A stretch of 64,000 nucleotides of DNA from CAYMPH01 sp964529415 (lineage in GTDB: Bacteria; Spirochaetota; UBA4802; UBA5550): NCBI GenBank assembly GCA_964529415.1, contig CAZGWD010000003.1:186001-250000 (forward strand), written 5' to 3'. Positions within the stretch are counted from its first letter, which is position 1; each line of letters opens with the position of its first letter. A program made the translations under genes and the position numbers. This document shows, piece after piece, positions 63,019 through 64,000 of this stretch. The notes under the pieces were generated by a model. That model had not been told where the DNA came from, did not search any database, and saw nothing but the letters and a program-made list of their open reading frames with translations.

Positions 63019-63041
63019 TTACCGCTACTAAAAACCGGTAA
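63019..63041 (-). promoter_or_regulatory. TTACCG-N11-CGGTAA dyad before the metal-efflux operon
   Basis: A 6-bp inverted repeat separated by 11 nt, 48-70 nt upstream of the YHS start codon. A TTGACT (minus strand, 63087-63082) lies farther upstream. Probable site for a metal-responsive regulator; no regulator gene is adjacent and the family cannot be named. Confidence 0.35.
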
Positions 63042-63208
63042 TTACTACCAATTAGATCGATTTAGTATTATATTATCAATTAGTCAAGTTTATTTTAAAA
63101 TGTTACACAAATATTTCGTGAAGTCAATTAAAAATAGTTATATAAGATCGAAGCAGAATGCATCTTCTGCCACAGCAGAATTGCTGAATATTATTATCTC
63201 TGCAATTA

Positions 63209-63847
63209 CTATTTAACCAGCCATTCTTTGGTTAAAATTTTAAATATCCTCTCTGCCTGTTCAGCAGTATTTTCGAGTGACCCTGAATTATCAATCAGCA
63301 TTGTCGCTTTCTTTTTCTTTTCCTCAATACTTAACTGAGCTGCAACGTTTTTAGCTGCAGTTCTACGGTCAATCCCATCACGTTTCATCAGTCTTTCCAT
63401 CTGTATTTCAACAGGTGTATATACAACAATACTTTTGTTAAACAGCTTGTCCCATCCGGCTTCGAACAGCAGAGGTACGTCTATGATTACAGGCATGCTG
63501 TTATCATTTATCCGGTAATTATCAAGAAGCTGAAAAACCCTGTTGCTGATATAAGGATGTAAAATGCCATCGAGCTGCTTTCGTTTTTCAATATTATGGA
63601 TTATTATGTTTCTAAGGGATTCACGGTTAAGCGTTCCATCCGGCTTAACAACTTCATTTCCAAAAGCCTGTTTCACTTCTTCCAATCCCGGATGACCGGG
63701 TTCAACCACCTCTCTTGCAATAACATCCGTGTCAATTATATGCCCGCCGAGATTTTTAAATATTCCAGCAACAAAAGATTTCCCGGTAGCTATACTGCCG
63801 GTAAGAGCCGGACATTTCTTTGCATAATTTATTGTTTCCTGGTTCAT
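63209..63847 (-). CDS. coaE: Dephospho-CoA kinase
   Basis: 212 residues, last step of coenzyme A synthesis (phosphorylates the ribose 3'-OH of dephospho-CoA). The P-loop is ALTGSIATGKSFVAGIF, a variant of the usual GGIGSGKS. IIDTDVIAREVVEPGHPGLEEVKQAFG and LHPYI, IDVPLLFEAGWDKLFNKSIVVYTP and RDGIDRRTAAKNVAAQ are all characteristic. It lies downstream of a gene whose end is at the right edge, likely the same transcript. The 237-nt gap on its 3' side holds the metal-operon promoter. Confidence 0.95.
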   Translation of the reverse strand: MNQETINYAKKCPALTGSIATGKSFVAGIFKNLGGHIIDTDVIAREVVEPGHPGLEEVKQAFGNEVVKPDGTLNRESLRNIIIHNIEKRKQLDGILHPYISNRVFQLLDNYRINDNSMPVIIDVPLLFEAGWDKLFNKSIVVYTPVEIQMERLMKRDGIDRRTAAKNVAAQLSIEEKKKKATMLIDNSGSLENTAEQAERIFKILTKEWLVK

Positions 63848-63886
63848 AGTGCCTTATTAGATTAAAAAAATATTTTTAACAAAATT

Positions 63887-63922
63887 TCTAATAATAAAAA
63901 AAATAAATTTTTTATTATTAGA
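63887..63922 (-). terminator. AT-only hairpin overlapping the end of the right-edge gene
   Basis: TCTAATAATAAAAAA (63887-63901) is followed after 6 nt by its exact reverse complement (63908-63922), which contains the stop codon of the edge gene. Stem of 15 mostly A-T pairs; it could attenuate transcription into coaE. Weak as a terminator because it lacks G-C pairs. Confidence 0.35.
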
Positions 63923-64000
63923 AAAGATTTTTCATCTGTAATTCGTCATCAGCAGTGACTATTACAGAATTTTTTTGCAACCTTTCGACTTTACCAGCAC
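63918..64000 (-). CDS. C-terminal end of an unidentified gene, cut by the right edge
   Basis: The minus-strand frame ending at TAA 63920-63918 reads ...AGKVERLQKNSVIVTADDELQ... and ends MKNLF, 26 complete codons without a stop. The other two frames are closed. Too little is present to identify the protein. Its position 70 nt before coaE in the same direction suggests one transcription unit. Confidence 0.45.
   Translation of the reverse strand, partial: AGKVERLQKNSVIVTADDELQMKNLF

Noticed and set aside
63100..63216. A 38-codon plus-strand frame in the gap before coaE
   Set aside because: No ribosome-binding site, it overlaps the end of coaE on the opposite strand, and the product shows no recognisable feature.

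Overview
The window is one AT-rich (roughly 35-40 % GC by eye), densely packed bacterial segment with no rRNA, tRNA or CRISPR array that I can see. Lipoprotein signals, an outer-membrane porin, an RND/TolC metal pump and a periplasmic binding-protein transporter point to a diderm (Gram-negative) cell. A quinol nitric oxide reductase suggests anaerobic or microaerobic respiration with exposure to NO. RsbW-type kinase and STAS proteins, MORN-repeat secreted proteins and a GT28 glycolipid synthase would fit a spirochaete or a similar free-living diderm, but the taxon is an inference and no marker gene settles it.

Layout. 1-6.4 kb: qNOR (cut by the left edge), a flavodoxin-ferredoxin protein, an AAA/DUF4143 ATPase behind a perfect palindrome, and glycogen phosphorylase. 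6.7-20 kb: a phosphate block with a metallophosphoesterase plus MGDG-synthase-like glycosyltransferase, a porin, a CX5R arsenate-reductase/phosphatase, an RsbW-like sensor and pstS on the minus strand, then pstC-pstA-pstB-phoU-phoB-phoR on the plus strand. Four of these promoter regions carry the same 7+4+7 direct repeat that looks like a Pho box, suggesting a phosphate-starvation programme that includes swapping phospholipids for glycolipids. 20-35.5 kb: a minus-strand operon for a methyl-branched, fully reduced acyl product: an iterative PKS (KS-AT-DH-cMT-ER-KR-ACP-TE), an Sfp-type phosphopantetheinyl transferase, a 1925-residue single-chain acyl-CoA carboxylase, and a previously unlisted 59-residue membrane protein coupled to its end.

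35.7-38.7 kb: a divergent three-gene operon (two-TM protein, radical SAM/SPASM enzyme with an unrecognised C-terminal domain, and a small protein ending in 16 consecutive asparagines). This enzyme-plus-candidate-substrate set is the best candidate for an undescribed peptide- or protein-modification system. 38.7-56.3 kb: a K+ channel with two RCK domains, a hybrid kinase, a TspO-like protein, a catalytically altered isochorismatase-fold protein, an acyl-CoA synthetase/YibE-F/hydrolase run, an ankyrin-deacetylase lipoprotein, a TetR operon with a 40-bp operator, MORN and Cys-rich repeat proteins, a HisKA_2 kinase with a receiver protein, and a STAS protein. 56.5-63 kb: a Cus-type metal efflux operon (YHS protein, TolC, adaptor, RND pump), then coaE.

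Repeats. Two copies of one roughly 135-bp imperfect hairpin element sit inside operons (pstB/phoU and cusB/cusA gaps). A cluster of GC-rich palindromes lies between PKS and PPTase, and a REP-like hairpin lies near 48.75 kb. Several start codons were moved from the longest possible frame to those with a ribosome-binding site (arsC-like, pstS, pstB, the PPTase, the deacetylase, MORN and Cys-repeat genes). All homology calls rest on motifs read by eye; no database search was made.
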